Shown here: positions 48,872-59,040 of the stretch, one piece after another | Numbering within the stretch: the first letter of the stretch is position 1 | How the letters are laid out: each line of letters opens with the position of its first letter | NCBI RefSeq assembly: GCF_018614205.1 | Contig: NZ_JAGGOS010000114.1 | Span: 1-59,040 of the forward strand | Direction: 5' to 3' | Length of the DNA stretch: 59,040 bases | Source: Streptomyces sp. ISL-36 | GTDB taxonomy: Bacteria; Actinomycetota; Actinomycetes; Streptomycetales; Streptomycetaceae | Notes under the pieces: generated by a model | Seen by the model: only the letters and a program-made list of their open reading frames with translations | Told to the model about the DNA's origin: nothing | Database searches by the model: none | Position numbers and translations under genes: made by a program

Positions 48872-49726
48872 GTGAGCGACAACGAACTGGGAGCCTTCCT
48901 GCGCGCCCGCCGCGAGGCTCTGACCCCCGCCGAGGCCGGTCTGCCGACGGGGCCGCGGCGGCGCACGCCGGGCCTGCGACGGGCGGAGCTGGCGATGCTC
49001 GCCGGAGTCAGCGTCGAGTACCTGGCCCGCCTGGAACAGGGCCGGGACCGCAACCCCTCGCCGCAGGTGCTGGGCGCGCTCAGCGACGCGCTGCGCCTCC
49101 CGCTGGACGCCCGGGTCCATCTGCGGCGCCTCGTCAAGTCCGGAGGTCAGCAGCACATGTGCTCGATGGTGCCGACCCCGGCCCGCGAGGTGCGGCCCCC
49201 GGTGCGCGCCCTGCTCGACCGGCTCGGCCCGACGCCGGCCGCGGTGGTGAACATGCTGGGTGAGATCGTCGCGCACACGGAGGGGTACGCACTGCTCGCC
49301 GGACCGCTGGGTCTGCTGGAGGGTGATCCGCCGAGTCTGCTCCGCTACCTCTTCACCGACCCGCGGGCCCGCGCGGTGTATCCGGACTGGGACCGGGTCG
49401 CCGACCAGCAGGTGGCCGCCCTGTACTTCGGCCTCACCGGCTCCGACCCGCGTGTGGCCGAGCTGGCGCGGGAGTTGACGGTGACGGCCGGTTCGGCGTT
49501 CTCCGACCGGCTCGCCGCCGCGGGTCTGCTGCGGGCGCGTTCGGGCGTGGAGCGCCTGGTGCATCCCGAAGTCGGTGAACTGCGTCTGGCGTACGAGGTG
49601 CTCGAACTGGCGGAGACGGACGGGCAGAACATGCTGGTCCATCTGCCCGCCGACGAGGGGACCTCCCTCGCCCTGGACCGGCTCGTCGGCCGCCGTCCGG
49701 GCACCCTGCGCGCGGTCGGCGGCTGA
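48872..49726 (+). CDS. XRE family regulator with MmyB-like ligand domain
   Basis: A 284-residue regulator: a helix-turn-helix (residues about 8-75: LGAFLRARREALTP, GLRRAELAMLAGVSVEYLARLEQGRD, in parts) and an MmyB-like domain (about 105-280) with LNMLGEIV- and YLFTDPRARAVYPDW-type segments. MmyB domains bind fatty-acid-like ligands. Divergent from yceI and likely its regulator. GTG start six bases after TACGAT. Confidence 0.9.
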   Translation: MSDNELGAFLRARREALTPAEAGLPTGPRRRTPGLRRAELAMLAGVSVEYLARLEQGRDRNPSPQVLGALSDALRLPLDARVHLRRLVKSGGQQHMCSMVPTPAREVRPPVRALLDRLGPTPAAVVNMLGEIVAHTEGYALLAGPLGLLEGDPPSLLRYLFTDPRARAVYPDWDRVADQQVAALYFGLTGSDPRVAELARELTVTAGSAFSDRLAAAGLLRARSGVERLVHPEVGELRLAYEVLELAETDGQNMLVHLPADEGTSLALDRLVGRRPGTLRAVGG

Positions 49727-49798
49727 CCGGAAACCCGAAAGCCGGGCGCCCGGGGCCACACGCTCCCAGGCGGGGGCCCCGCGCCCCCGGACCCGGGG

Positions 49799-50544
49799 CT
49801 ACCTCCGGGAGGCCTTGCGCTGCGCGCGCAGCCACTCCTTGTTCATCGCCGCGATCGACGGCAGCGGGATGCCCTTCGGGCACGCTGTCGCGCACTCACC
49901 CGTCAGCGTGCAGCCGCCGAAGCCCTCGGCGTCCATCTGGCCCACCATGTCGAGGACGCGGGTCTCCCGCTCGGGGGCGCCCTGCGGCAGCACGTTGAGA
50001 TGGTTGATCTTGGCCGAGGTGAAGAGCATCGCCGACCCGTTGGGGCAGGCCGCCACACACGCGCCGCAGCCGATGCACTCGGCGTGCTCGAAGGCGAAGT
50101 CGGCGTCGGCCTTCGGGACCGGGGTCGCATGGGCCTCGGGGGCCGCGCCGGTGGGTACGCTGATGTAGCCGCCCGCCTGGATGATGCGGTCGAAGGCGGA
50201 GCGGTCGACGACGAGGTCCTTGACGACGGGGAAGGCGGCGGCCCGCCAGGGTTCGACGTCGATCGTGTCGCCGTCGCGGAAGGACCGCATGTGGAGCTGG
50301 CAGGTCGTGGTCCGCTCGGGGCCGTGGGCGTCGCCGTTGATGACCAGGCTGCAGGCGCCGCAGATGCCCTCGCGGCAGTCGTGGTCGAAGGCGACCGGGT
50401 CCTCGCCCCGGAGGATGAGTTTCTCGTTGAGGGTGTCGAGCATCTCCAGGAAGGACATGTCGGAGGAGATGCCGTCCACCTCGTACGTGGACATGGCGCC
50501 TTCGGCGTCGGCGTTCTTCTGGCGCCAGACGCGCAGGATGAGCT

Positions 50545-50548
<4 letters not shown>
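49799..50548 (-). CDS. sdhB: succinate dehydrogenase/fumarate reductase iron-sulfur subunit
   Basis: A 249-residue subunit carrying three clusters: DCREGICGACS for [2Fe-2S], CIGCGACVAACP and CTLTGECATACPKG for [4Fe-4S] and [3Fe-4S]. It passes electrons from FAD to quinone. ATG overlaps the flavoprotein stop (ATGA). Last gene of sdhCAB. Confidence 0.95.
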
Positions 50549-52527
<1,979 letters not shown>

Positions 52528-52528
52528 G

Positions 52529-53260
52529 TCAGCTCACCACTCCGGTCATGACGGCGACGGGTACGGAGACGAAGCCCACGGTCAGGGCGAGCGCGAGCCC
52601 GTTGGCGAGGGCCTTGAGGAGCCGCTCCCGTCGGGCGTTGCCGACGCCGAGGGTCTGGGCGGCGCTCCAGAAGCCGTGACGCACATGCAGGCCGACGGCG
52701 AGCATGGCGGCGATGTAGACGAGGTTGCCGTACCAGGTGGAGAAGGTGTCCACGACGTTCTGGTACGGGTGTCCCTCCTGGAAGCCGCCGGGGTGCGCGG
52801 TCCCGGTGGTCAGGTCGAGAATGTGCCAGACGAGGAAGAGGGCGACGACGACACCGCCCCAGCGCATGGTGCGGGTGGCGTAGGAGGAGCGCTTGCGCCA
52901 GTGGGCGTAGGCGGTGGGGCGGGCCTTGATGTCGCGCCGGCTGAGCTGGTAGGCGGAGACGGCGTGGGCGACGACGGCGGCGAGCAGCACGATCCGGACG
53001 AGCCAGAGCGCCCAGGAGTGGTGCAGGACGGGGGCGCCCATGGTGCGCAGCCAGTGGCCGTAGGCGTTGAACTCCTCTGGGCCGAAGAAGACCTTGAGGT
53101 TGCCCATGACATGGGCGACGAGATAGCCCAGCATGAGCAGGCCGCTGACGGCCATGACCGTCTTCTTGCCGAGGGTCGATCCCCAGAAGGTGCGCGAGCG
53201 CGTCGGGGACGGTGGTCGGCCGGTCCCCCGGTCCGTCGTCGTCTTCGTTGCCAGAGCCAT
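52529..53260 (-). CDS. sdhC: succinate dehydrogenase cytochrome b subunit
   Basis: A 243-residue membrane anchor with five predicted helices (for example VMAVSGLLMLGYLVAHVMGNLKVF and GGVVVALFLVWHILDLTTG, in parts) carrying His ligands for two hemes, the single-subunit B. subtilis type. First gene of the operon. ATG lies seven bases after TAGCGT (53268-53273, minus), so may also be nearly leaderless. Divergent from lysR. Confidence 0.9.
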   Translation of the reverse strand: MALATKTTTDRGTGRPPSPTRSRTFWGSTLGKKTVMAVSGLLMLGYLVAHVMGNLKVFFGPEEFNAYGHWLRTMGAPVLHHSWALWLVRIVLLAAVVAHAVSAYQLSRRDIKARPTAYAHWRKRSSYATRTMRWGGVVVALFLVWHILDLTTGTAHPGGFQEGHPYQNVVDTFSTWYGNLVYIAAMLAVGLHVRHGFWSAAQTLGVGNARRERLLKALANGLALALTVGFVSVPVAVMTGVVS

Positions 53261-53319
53261 GCCCTCGACGCTAGGGGCGAGGGGCCCGAGAGGTCCAAGA
53301 CATGGTCCGGCTCATCTCG

Positions 53320-53334
53320 ATAGGCTGAGCCTAT
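53320..53334. promoter_or_regulatory. LysR box (T-N11-A) over lysR -10 and start codon
   Basis: ATAGGC, TGA, GCCTAT is a 6-3-6 palindrome containing T-N11-A. It covers TAGGCT (53321-53326), the likely -10 of a leaderless transcript whose ATG is at 53333, so bound regulator would block its own gene. Confidence 0.6.
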
Positions 53335-54232
53335 GCAGTTCCAGCAGCTTCTCTACTTCGTCGCGGTGGCCGAGACCCGTCACTTCACCCGGGCCGCGGA
53401 GCAGGTCCATGTGTCGCAGCCCTCGCTCTCCCAGCAGATCCGCGCGCTGGAGCAGGAGCTGGGGGCGGAGCTGTTCAGCCGGGCGCGGGGCAACATCGCG
53501 CTCACCGACGCGGGCGAGGCGCTGCTGCCGCTCGCCCGGCGGATCCTCGCCGACACGGACACGGCCCGGCAGGAGGTGCAGGAGCTGGTACAGCTGAGGC
53601 GAGGACGGGTGCGGCTGGGCGCGACGCCGAGTCTGTGCACGGGCCTGCTGCCGGATGTGCTGCGCGCCTTCCACGACCTGCATCCGGGCATCCGGCTGCA
53701 GATCGAGGAGAGCGGCTCGCACGACCTCGTACGGGAGCTGGCGCGCGGGGCGCTCGATCTCGCGCTGGTGGTGCTGCCGCTGCCGACTCCGTCGCCGGCG
53801 CTGACGACGGTGGAGCTGCTGCGGGAGGACCTGGTGGTGGTGTCGAGCGCGGCGGCCCCGGCGCCCGCGCGACCGGTGCGGATCGCGGATCTGCGCGACC
53901 AGCCGCTCGTGATGTTCCGGCACGGCTACGACCTGCGGGAACTGACGGTCGCCGCGTGCCGGGCGGAGGGCTTCGAGCCCTCGTTCACGGTGGAGGGCGG
54001 CGAGATGGACGCCGTCCTCGGCTTCGTACGGGCGGGGCTGGGGGTCGCGGTGGTTCCGGCCATGGTGGCCGCCCGGGCGGGCCGCGACCTGCGGGTCACG
54101 GCCCTGGCCCGCCCGGGCCTGCGGCGCACGATCGCCCTGGCCCACCGCAGCGACGTGGCCCCGCCGCGCGCGGCCCGCGAACTCCAGGGTTTGTTGCTGC
54201 GTACCCGGCCCACCCCACCGGCCGCGTCCTGA
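53333..54232 (+). CDS. LysR family regulator divergent from sdhCAB
   Basis: A 299-residue regulator: N-terminal helix-turn-helix (FQQLLYFVAVAETRHFTRAAEQVHVSQPSLSQQIRALE, in parts), then a LysR substrate domain. Divergent from sdhCAB and therefore probably its regulator and its own repressor, through the T-N11-A box over its start codon. Inducer unknown. Confidence 0.9.
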   Translation: MQFQQLLYFVAVAETRHFTRAAEQVHVSQPSLSQQIRALEQELGAELFSRARGNIALTDAGEALLPLARRILADTDTARQEVQELVQLRRGRVRLGATPSLCTGLLPDVLRAFHDLHPGIRLQIEESGSHDLVRELARGALDLALVVLPLPTPSPALTTVELLREDLVVVSSAAAPAPARPVRIADLRDQPLVMFRHGYDLRELTVAACRAEGFEPSFTVEGGEMDAVLGFVRAGLGVAVVPAMVAARAGRDLRVTALARPGLRRTIALAHRSDVAPPRAARELQGLLLRTRPTPPAAS

Positions 54233-54245
54233 CCGCCCGGGGTTC

Positions 54246-56408
54246 CTACACCGCGTCCGCCAGGAGCAGGGAGTGGATCCGGTCCGGGGCGCCCGGCCTC
54301 GCGTAGTACCAGCCCTGGGCCGTGTCGCAGCCCAGTTCCCGCAGCTGCTGCGCCTGGGCGCCCGTCTCCACGCCCTCCACCGTCACCGCCAGTTCCAGAC
54401 TGTGCGCCAGCGAGACGATGCCCTCGACGATCTTGAGGTCGACCGGGTCCGCCGGGTGCTGCTGCATGCCCTGGGTGAAGGACCGGTCCAGCTTCAACAC
54501 GCTCACCGGCAGACGGCGCAGATTGGCGAGGTTCGAGTAGCCCGTGCCGAAGTCGTCGAGTGCTATGTCCACGCCCATCTCGGCGAGCTGCCGCAGCGGC
54601 TTGAGCAGGTCGTCGTCCGCGCCGATCAGCGCCGACTCGGTCACCTCCAGGCAGAGCGCGCCCGGTTCGAGCCCCGAGCGTTCCAGGACGTCGACCGTGT
54701 CGGCCACCAGGCGCGGGTGGTGCAGCTGGGTCGGGGAGAGGTTGACGTTGATGCGCAGCGGGCCGCCGTCGGAGTGGCGTGTCTGCCAGAACCGGGCCTG
54801 GCGGACGGCCTCCTGCAGCACCCAGCGGCCCAGCGGCACGATCAGGCCGGTGTTCTCCGCGAGCGGGATGAACCGGTCGGGCCCGAGCACCCCGTGCTGC
54901 GGATGGCACCACCGTACGAGCGCCTCCGCGCCGTGCACGGTGCCGTCCCCGAGATGCACCAGCGGCTGGTACTCGATGAAGAACTCACCGCGCTCCAGGG
55001 CGGCCGGCAGCGCGGTGGTCAGGCCGTGCCGGGTGATGGCGCGCGCGTCGGCCTCCGCGTCGGCGAACTCGAAGCGGTTGCCGCCCGCCGACTTGGCCCG
55101 GTACATCGTGATGTCGGCGCTGCGCAGCACCTCGGCGGGGGTGCGTTCCCCCGTCGGGCCCTCGACGACGCCGATGCTGCCCCGTACCGGCAGTTCGCGG
55201 CCGTCGATCCGGACGGGCACGGAGAGGGCGGCGAGGATACGGTTCGCCAGGTCGACCACGTTCCGCTCGGTGCCGGCGCCGGTGGTGAGGGCGACGAACT
55301 CGTCCCCGCCGAGCCGGGCGACCATCTCGCCCGGGGCGGTGGCGCAGCTCTGCAGCCGGTCGGCGACCTCCACGAGCAGCCGGTCGCCGGCGGCGTGGCC
55401 GAGGCTGTCGTTGATGGCCTTGAAACCGTCGAGGTCGAGATAGCAGAGCCCGAACCGGGCGTCCTCGGCCCGGGAGAGGGCCTTCTCCAGCCGTTCGAAG
55501 AACAGCGTCCGGTTCGGCAGCCCGGTGAGCGCGTCGTGGGTCGCCTCGTAGCGCAGCCGCAGATTGAGCAGCCGTCGCTCCGTGGTGTCCTCCATCAGCG
55601 CCAGCTGGTACTGGGGGAGGCCCTTGGCGTCGCGCAGCAGCGAGACGGTGAGGTTGGTCCACAGGACCGTGCCGTCGCCTCGGTAGTACGGCTTCTCGAC
55701 GCGGTAGTGCTCGCGCTCGCCGCGCACCAGCTCACCGTAGAGCTTCCACACGTGCGGGGCGTCCTCGGGATGCGCCCAGTCCCGGACGTTGCGGCTGCGG
55801 ACGTGGTGCTCCAGGCCGCCGAACATCCGGGTCAGGGTCTCGTTGACCTCCAGGATGTTGCCGTCGAGGTCGGCGATGCCGATGCCGATCGCCGCCCCCT
55901 CGAAGACCGCGCGGAAGCGGGTCTCGGTGGCGTGCAGGGCGAGCTCGGCTGCGCTGCGGGCGGCGAACGCGGAGCGGGCTATGGACTCCTGTTCGGCGAG
56001 GGTCCGCTCGCGCAGGGCCTGGGTGAAGCCGGCGGCCATGGCGTGCTGCAGCCGGGAGCACCGGGCCCGCAGCTCCTCGGCGGAGTGCTCCTCCTCGTTG
56101 CCGCAGTACAGCACGAGGTACGAGTCGACGACGCCGAGGGTACGGCTGAGGGCGTCCGGGTCCGTGCAGTGCGCGGCCACCAGCGCGGCGCCGGTGCGGT
56201 GCGCGGAGGCCGTGTCGAACGGCCGGTCGTGCAGCGCGGCGCGCAACTCGCGGGCGAGCGGGAGCAGATGCTGCTCGAACTCCGCTCGGGTCAGCGAGGT
56301 GGCGGTCACCGGGAAGATCGCCCGGCTCCAGATGGTCGCGAACCGCCTGAGTCTGTCCTCGAGGCCGTCCGGTTCCGCGCCTGAGCCGGACAGTTGCGAC
56401 GGCACCAT
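54246..56408 (-). CDS. rmdA: c-di-GMP enzyme with PAS, GGDEF and EAL domains, RmdA type
   Basis: A 720-residue protein. An N-terminal uncharacterised helical domain (about 1-160) is followed by PAS/PAC (about 165-295), GGDEF (about 300-460, motif GGDEF intact at about 365) and EAL (about 470-715, EAL intact near 493). S. coelicolor RmdA has this architecture and acts mainly as a c-di-GMP phosphodiesterase in development; here both active-site motifs remain. A 1-base stop/start overlap (TGATG) couples it to the upstream DUF574 gene. Symbol inferred from architecture and context. Confidence 0.8.
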   Translation of the reverse strand: MVPSQLSGSGAEPDGLEDRLRRFATIWSRAIFPVTATSLTRAEFEQHLLPLARELRAALHDRPFDTASAHRTGAALVAAHCTDPDALSRTLGVVDSYLVLYCGNEEEHSAEELRARCSRLQHAMAAGFTQALRERTLAEQESIARSAFAARSAAELALHATETRFRAVFEGAAIGIGIADLDGNILEVNETLTRMFGGLEHHVRSRNVRDWAHPEDAPHVWKLYGELVRGEREHYRVEKPYYRGDGTVLWTNLTVSLLRDAKGLPQYQLALMEDTTERRLLNLRLRYEATHDALTGLPNRTLFFERLEKALSRAEDARFGLCYLDLDGFKAINDSLGHAAGDRLLVEVADRLQSCATAPGEMVARLGGDEFVALTTGAGTERNVVDLANRILAALSVPVRIDGRELPVRGSIGVVEGPTGERTPAEVLRSADITMYRAKSAGGNRFEFADAEADARAITRHGLTTALPAALERGEFFIEYQPLVHLGDGTVHGAEALVRWCHPQHGVLGPDRFIPLAENTGLIVPLGRWVLQEAVRQARFWQTRHSDGGPLRINVNLSPTQLHHPRLVADTVDVLERSGLEPGALCLEVTESALIGADDDLLKPLRQLAEMGVDIALDDFGTGYSNLANLRRLPVSVLKLDRSFTQGMQQHPADPVDLKIVEGIVSLAHSLELAVTVEGVETGAQAQQLRELGCDTAQGWYYARPGAPDRIHSLLLADAV

Positions 56409-57220
56409 CACGCCTTGCGCCCCACCCCTGCGAAGCCTGAGAAGGCGAACGGATCCTCCTCGTCGGCGGGGACCTCCGGGCGCCAGCGGGGCATGGACAC
56501 CAGGCCGGGCTCGACCAGTTCGCAGCCGTCGAAGAAGTCGGCGATCTCGGCGTGGGAGCGCATGACGAGGGGGTTGCGGATGTTCCGGTAGACCTCGACG
56601 GTGCCGCTCGCCTGTTCCTCCGTCAGCGGGATGCCTTCGTAGGAGGCGTGGGTCAGGATGACCAGGCTGCCGGGCGCGAGTGCCTCGACGAGTTCGGCGA
56701 CGGCCGCCCGGGGCTCGTCCTCGTCCTCCAGGAAGTGCAGCACCGCGACGAGCAGCAGCGCCACCGGTCTGTCGAGGTCGAGGAGCGTGCTCACCTCGGG
56801 GCTGCTCAGGATCTGCTGCGGCTTGCGCAGGTCGGCCGCGACGACGGCGGCACGGTCGTTGCCGTCCAGGACGGCCCGGCTGTGCGCCACGGCCACCGGG
56901 TCGTGGTCGACGTACACCACGCGGGCCTCCGGGGAGGCGGCTTGGGCGACTTCGTGGACGTTCCCGAAGGTCGGTATGCCGGAGCCGACGTCGAGGAACT
57001 GCGTGACGCCGTTGTCCACGGCGAAACGCACGGCGCGGCGCATGAAGGCACGGTTCGCCTGCATGATCTTGGGCAGCCCCGGCATGAACTCCATGGCCTT
57101 GCGGGCCGCTTCCCGGTCCACCTCGAAATTGTGCGAGCCGCCCAGATAGAAGTCGTACATACGGGACACGCTCGGCACCGAAATATCGATACCCGGCGGA
57201 GCCCAGGCGGGACGCTCCAT
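56408..57220 (-). CDS. SAM-dependent methyltransferase, DUF574/SCO-type
   Basis: A 270-residue DUF574 protein, an actinobacterial methyltransferase family. It starts PPGIDISVPSVSRMYDFYLGG, with SAM-binding LDVGSGIPTFGNVHEVAQ and VVYVDHDPVAVAHS. ATG 57220 follows GGAGA. Substrate unknown. Translationally coupled to the c-di-GMP gene. Confidence 0.85.
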   Translation of the reverse strand: MERPAWAPPGIDISVPSVSRMYDFYLGGSHNFEVDREAARKAMEFMPGLPKIMQANRAFMRRAVRFAVDNGVTQFLDVGSGIPTFGNVHEVAQAASPEARVVYVDHDPVAVAHSRAVLDGNDRAAVVAADLRKPQQILSSPEVSTLLDLDRPVALLLVAVLHFLEDEDEPRAAVAELVEALAPGSLVILTHASYEGIPLTEEQASGTVEVYRNIRNPLVMRSHAEIADFFDGCELVEPGLVSMPRWRPEVPADEEDPFAFSGFAGVGRKA

Positions 57221-57422
57221 CAATGTCTCCAACAAGTCGCCACGGGGATGCGGCCATGTGTTCGCGGCCGGTGTTCGAGCCGAGGCTACTGATCGCCCGC
57301 CGAGAGAGCGAGTAGAAACGGAAATTCGCGGTCCGTTCTTGGTCACACGCCATTGGCACGTGCGCTTCGAACGCCGAGATCGCGCCTTCAGCTCGTGCAA
57401 ATTCACGTGCATATGGACGTGC

Positions 57423-57462
57423 GCCGGCCCGCCGTCACACGAGGAGGTGACGGCGGGCCGGC
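57423..57462 (-). terminator. strong hairpin terminator of the lipoprotein gene
   Basis: A 16-bp perfect stem (57423-57438 with 57447-57462), loop 8, starting 24 bases past the lipoprotein stop. Confidence 0.75.
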
Positions 57463-57485
57463 CGGCCGGGAGCGCGGCGGGGGGA

Positions 57486-58499
57486 TTACTTGGGCGCTCC
57501 GACCAGCTTTCCCTGGGGGGAGACGGCGTACCAGGTGCCGCCCACACCCTGGCCGTTGACGTCTCCGGGCGCCTCGTCGCCGGCGAAGGTGTAGAGCGGC
57601 CAGCAGTCGATGGTCTGCTGTTTGATGCCGTCGGGACGGTTGAAGGTGACGAAGCCCTTCGTGGTGATGCCCTCGGTGTCGTTCTTGTCGACAGGGGCGA
57701 CAACCGGCCACTTCTCCAGACAAGCCCCGACGCAGGCCGTCTTCATGGGCCAGGCGGAATCCTTCTTGAATCGGTAAACCGTCATTCCGCGCGAATCGAC
57801 CACGATGTCACCGAGCTTGGGGTCCTTGCGCACCGAAAGACCGGCGGCGTCGGAAGCGGAATCCTCGCCACCGCCCGTCTGACCGTCACCGCCCGCCTCC
57901 TCCCCCTCGTCCGTGCCGGCGCCCGTGGCCGGGGCCGCCTTCTTCCCGTCGGGGGCGGCGGCGAACCAGGTGCCGCCGACCCCCTGGCCGTTGACGTCTC
58001 CCGGCTTGGTGTCCTTGGCGTACCGGTACATCGGCCAGCCGTCGAGGGTGAGCTGCCTGCTGCCGTCGGCGCGGATCACCTCGCCGAGCAGCGCGGGGTC
58101 GACACCGGCCGGCGGCTTGGCACCCGACGAGCTCACCACGGGCCACACCGTGGCGCACTCGTCCTCGCAGGTGGCCCGCGGCGGGTCGGCGGAGTCCTTG
58201 TCGAAGCGGTAGAGGGTGAAACCCTTGCTGTCGGTGACCACCTTGCCGAGCGCCTTGGTGTCCGAGGCCACGAGCTGGCCGGCGGGCTCGGCGACGGCGT
58301 CGCCGCTGCCGGATCCGTACCCCCCGGAGGCGTATCCGCCTGCGCCGTAGCCGTTCTCCGCGGGGGCGCCGGCCGGGTTCGCCGCGCCCGCCGGCTGGCC
58401 GCCCAACGACGCCTCGCCCTTCTCCTGACCACACGCCGTCGTCAGCGCGAGCACGACCGCGGCCGTGAGCGCGAGTGCCGCGTTCCGCCAGGTCTTCAT
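57486..58499 (-). CDS. SCO0930-family repeat lipoprotein
   Basis: A 337-residue exported lipoprotein with signal peptide and lipidated C23 (ALTTAC). It has two homologous halves, each with LG..V.DS.G.T.YRF..DS, two Cys pairs (CEDECATVWPVV and CVGACLEKWPVV) and a DVNGQGVGGTW ending, the PF03640-type repeat of unknown function. The linker is Gly/Ser/Tyr-rich. Conserved Cys, Trp and Tyr suggest a redox or metal role. Divergent from a secreted proline-rich protein. Confidence 0.85.
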   Translation of the reverse strand: MKTWRNAALALTAAVVLALTTACGQEKGEASLGGQPAGAANPAGAPAENGYGAGGYASGGYGSGSGDAVAEPAGQLVASDTKALGKVVTDSKGFTLYRFDKDSADPPRATCEDECATVWPVVSSSGAKPPAGVDPALLGEVIRADGSRQLTLDGWPMYRYAKDTKPGDVNGQGVGGTWFAAAPDGKKAAPATGAGTDEGEEAGGDGQTGGGEDSASDAAGLSVRKDPKLGDIVVDSRGMTVYRFKKDSAWPMKTACVGACLEKWPVVAPVDKNDTEGITTKGFVTFNRPDGIKQQTIDCWPLYTFAGDEAPGDVNGQGVGGTWYAVSPQGKLVGAPK

Positions 58500-58693
58500 G
58501 TCAACTCCCCTTGCTCTGTGGCTGGTTGGAGTGGCGCTGAACGCCGCTCCCGGCATTGGGTACGGGGCGCGGGCGCATCGTGCTCAACGAGCGCCGAACA
58601 AATTCCGCAGGAACGTCAATCCGGCGCTTCCCGAGAACCCCTCCATCCGGCGAATACGTGCCATTCCCCGCGCGGGGCGCCGAAATTGTGATC

Positions 58694-59040
58694 ATGCTCA
58701 TCGGCGTGTCTCTGTACGGATCGCTTCTCGCGCGGCCACTGGCGGTCGCCGCGCTGCTGTGGCTTCTCGCCGCTCCCGCGCCCGCCGCCGCCGATGCCTG
58801 CGCCTATGCCACGACCGGGCCGGGCGGCTCCACCTCGGTCGCGGTGACCGGACCTGGCGCGTGCTCGCCCACGCCGACCCCTCCCCCGCCGCCGTCCCCC
58901 ACCCCGACCCCGACCCCGGAACCGGAACCGGAGCCGACGACGCCGAAGCCGGTGCCGCCGCCCGCCCCGACGCCCGAACCGCCCCCCGTCCACGCGGATC
59001 CGCCGCCCCCGGCGAAGCCCGCCCCGCCACCGCCCACCCC
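58694..59040 (+). CDS. secreted proline-rich protein (partial, cut by the window end)
   Basis: A 115-residue N-terminal part with signal peptide (AVAALLWLLAAPAPAAA), then two Cys within a short domain (DACAYATT ... GACSP) and a low-complexity Pro/Thr/Glu-rich region (PTPTPEPEPEP and so on) that leaves the window. A GTG at 58688 is an alternative start. Beside the SCO0930-type lipoprotein, a surface or cell-wall role is plausible. Confidence 0.6.
   Translation, partial: MLIGVSLYGSLLARPLAVAALLWLLAAPAPAAADACAYATTGPGGSTSVAVTGPGACSPTPTPPPPPSPTPTPTPEPEPEPTTPKPVPPPAPTPEPPPVHADPPPPAKPAPPPPT

Overview
The window is a high-GC stretch of actinobacterial chromosome, almost certainly Streptomyces. Third codon positions are overwhelmingly G or C, GTG starts and ATGA/GTGA stop-start overlaps are frequent, and the gene families are typical of the genus: RheA/HSP18, DUF6153 next to DUF305, DUF574 methyltransferase, an SCO0930-type lipoprotein, ergothioneine egtABCD, an RmdA-like c-di-GMP protein. 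From memory, the order thioredoxin ... egtABCD ... olsBA ... sdh ... GGDEF/EAL ... SCO0930-type lipoprotein resembles the SCO0885-SCO0931 region of S. coelicolor. I see no insertion sequence, prophage, CRISPR array, tRNA, rRNA or large biosynthetic cluster.

Layout. 1-9.2 kb: a carboxylate-amine ligase, a NIPSNAP protein divergent from its likely WYL regulator, two half-size exporter-type ABC proteins, and an HSL-type hydrolase divergent from a PucR-like regulator. 9.2-16.9 kb is a stress and respiration island: a frameshifted J-domain gene, rheA divergent from hsp18 with two textbook RheA operators, small membrane proteins, an orphan cytochrome oxidase subunit I and a Rieske/FAD oxidoreductase. 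16.9-24.1 kb: P-loop kinase, pirin, TPR protein, DUF6153/DUF305, an amidohydrolase with an NCS1 permease and a divergent TetR over a 15-bp-arm operator. 24.2-28.7 kb: a catalytically eroded exonuclease-like protein, a disulfide oxidoreductase, a thioredoxin with a sigma-R promoter, and a thiolase. 28.7-33.8 kb: LacI divergent from an MFS permease, a hydrolase, a tiny OB-fold-like protein and an SPFH protein. 33.8-36.1 kb: a 56-residue gene, a GH18 protein and a frameshifted PARG-like gene. 36.2-42.2 kb: translationally coupled egtABCD converging on, and overlapping, an ornithine-lipid-type olsB-olsA pair. 42.3-48.8 kb: an orphan sugar-binding lipoprotein with a DasR-like box, dodecin, HAD phosphatase, luciferase-like oxidoreductase, short UvrA-like protein, YceI. 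48.9-59.0 kb: XRE regulator, sdhCAB with divergent LysR, an RmdA-like protein with a DUF574 methyltransferase, a repeat lipoprotein, and the start of a secreted proline-rich protein cut by the window end.

The strongest logic is regulatory. RheA boxes, sigma-R and sigma-B-like promoters, a LysR T-N11-A box over a start codon, DasR-like, TetR-, LacI- and WYL-type operators can all be read directly. Five genes appear to be transcribed leaderless or nearly so. Two structural surprises are 31-32-bp tandem arrays that begin at the stop codons of the dodecin and hydrolase genes, and two conserved genes that each lack one C in a C run (true pseudogenes or base-calling errors). No wholly new multi-gene system is evident; the most unusual items are the stop-anchored repeat arrays and the orphan DasR-linked binding protein.
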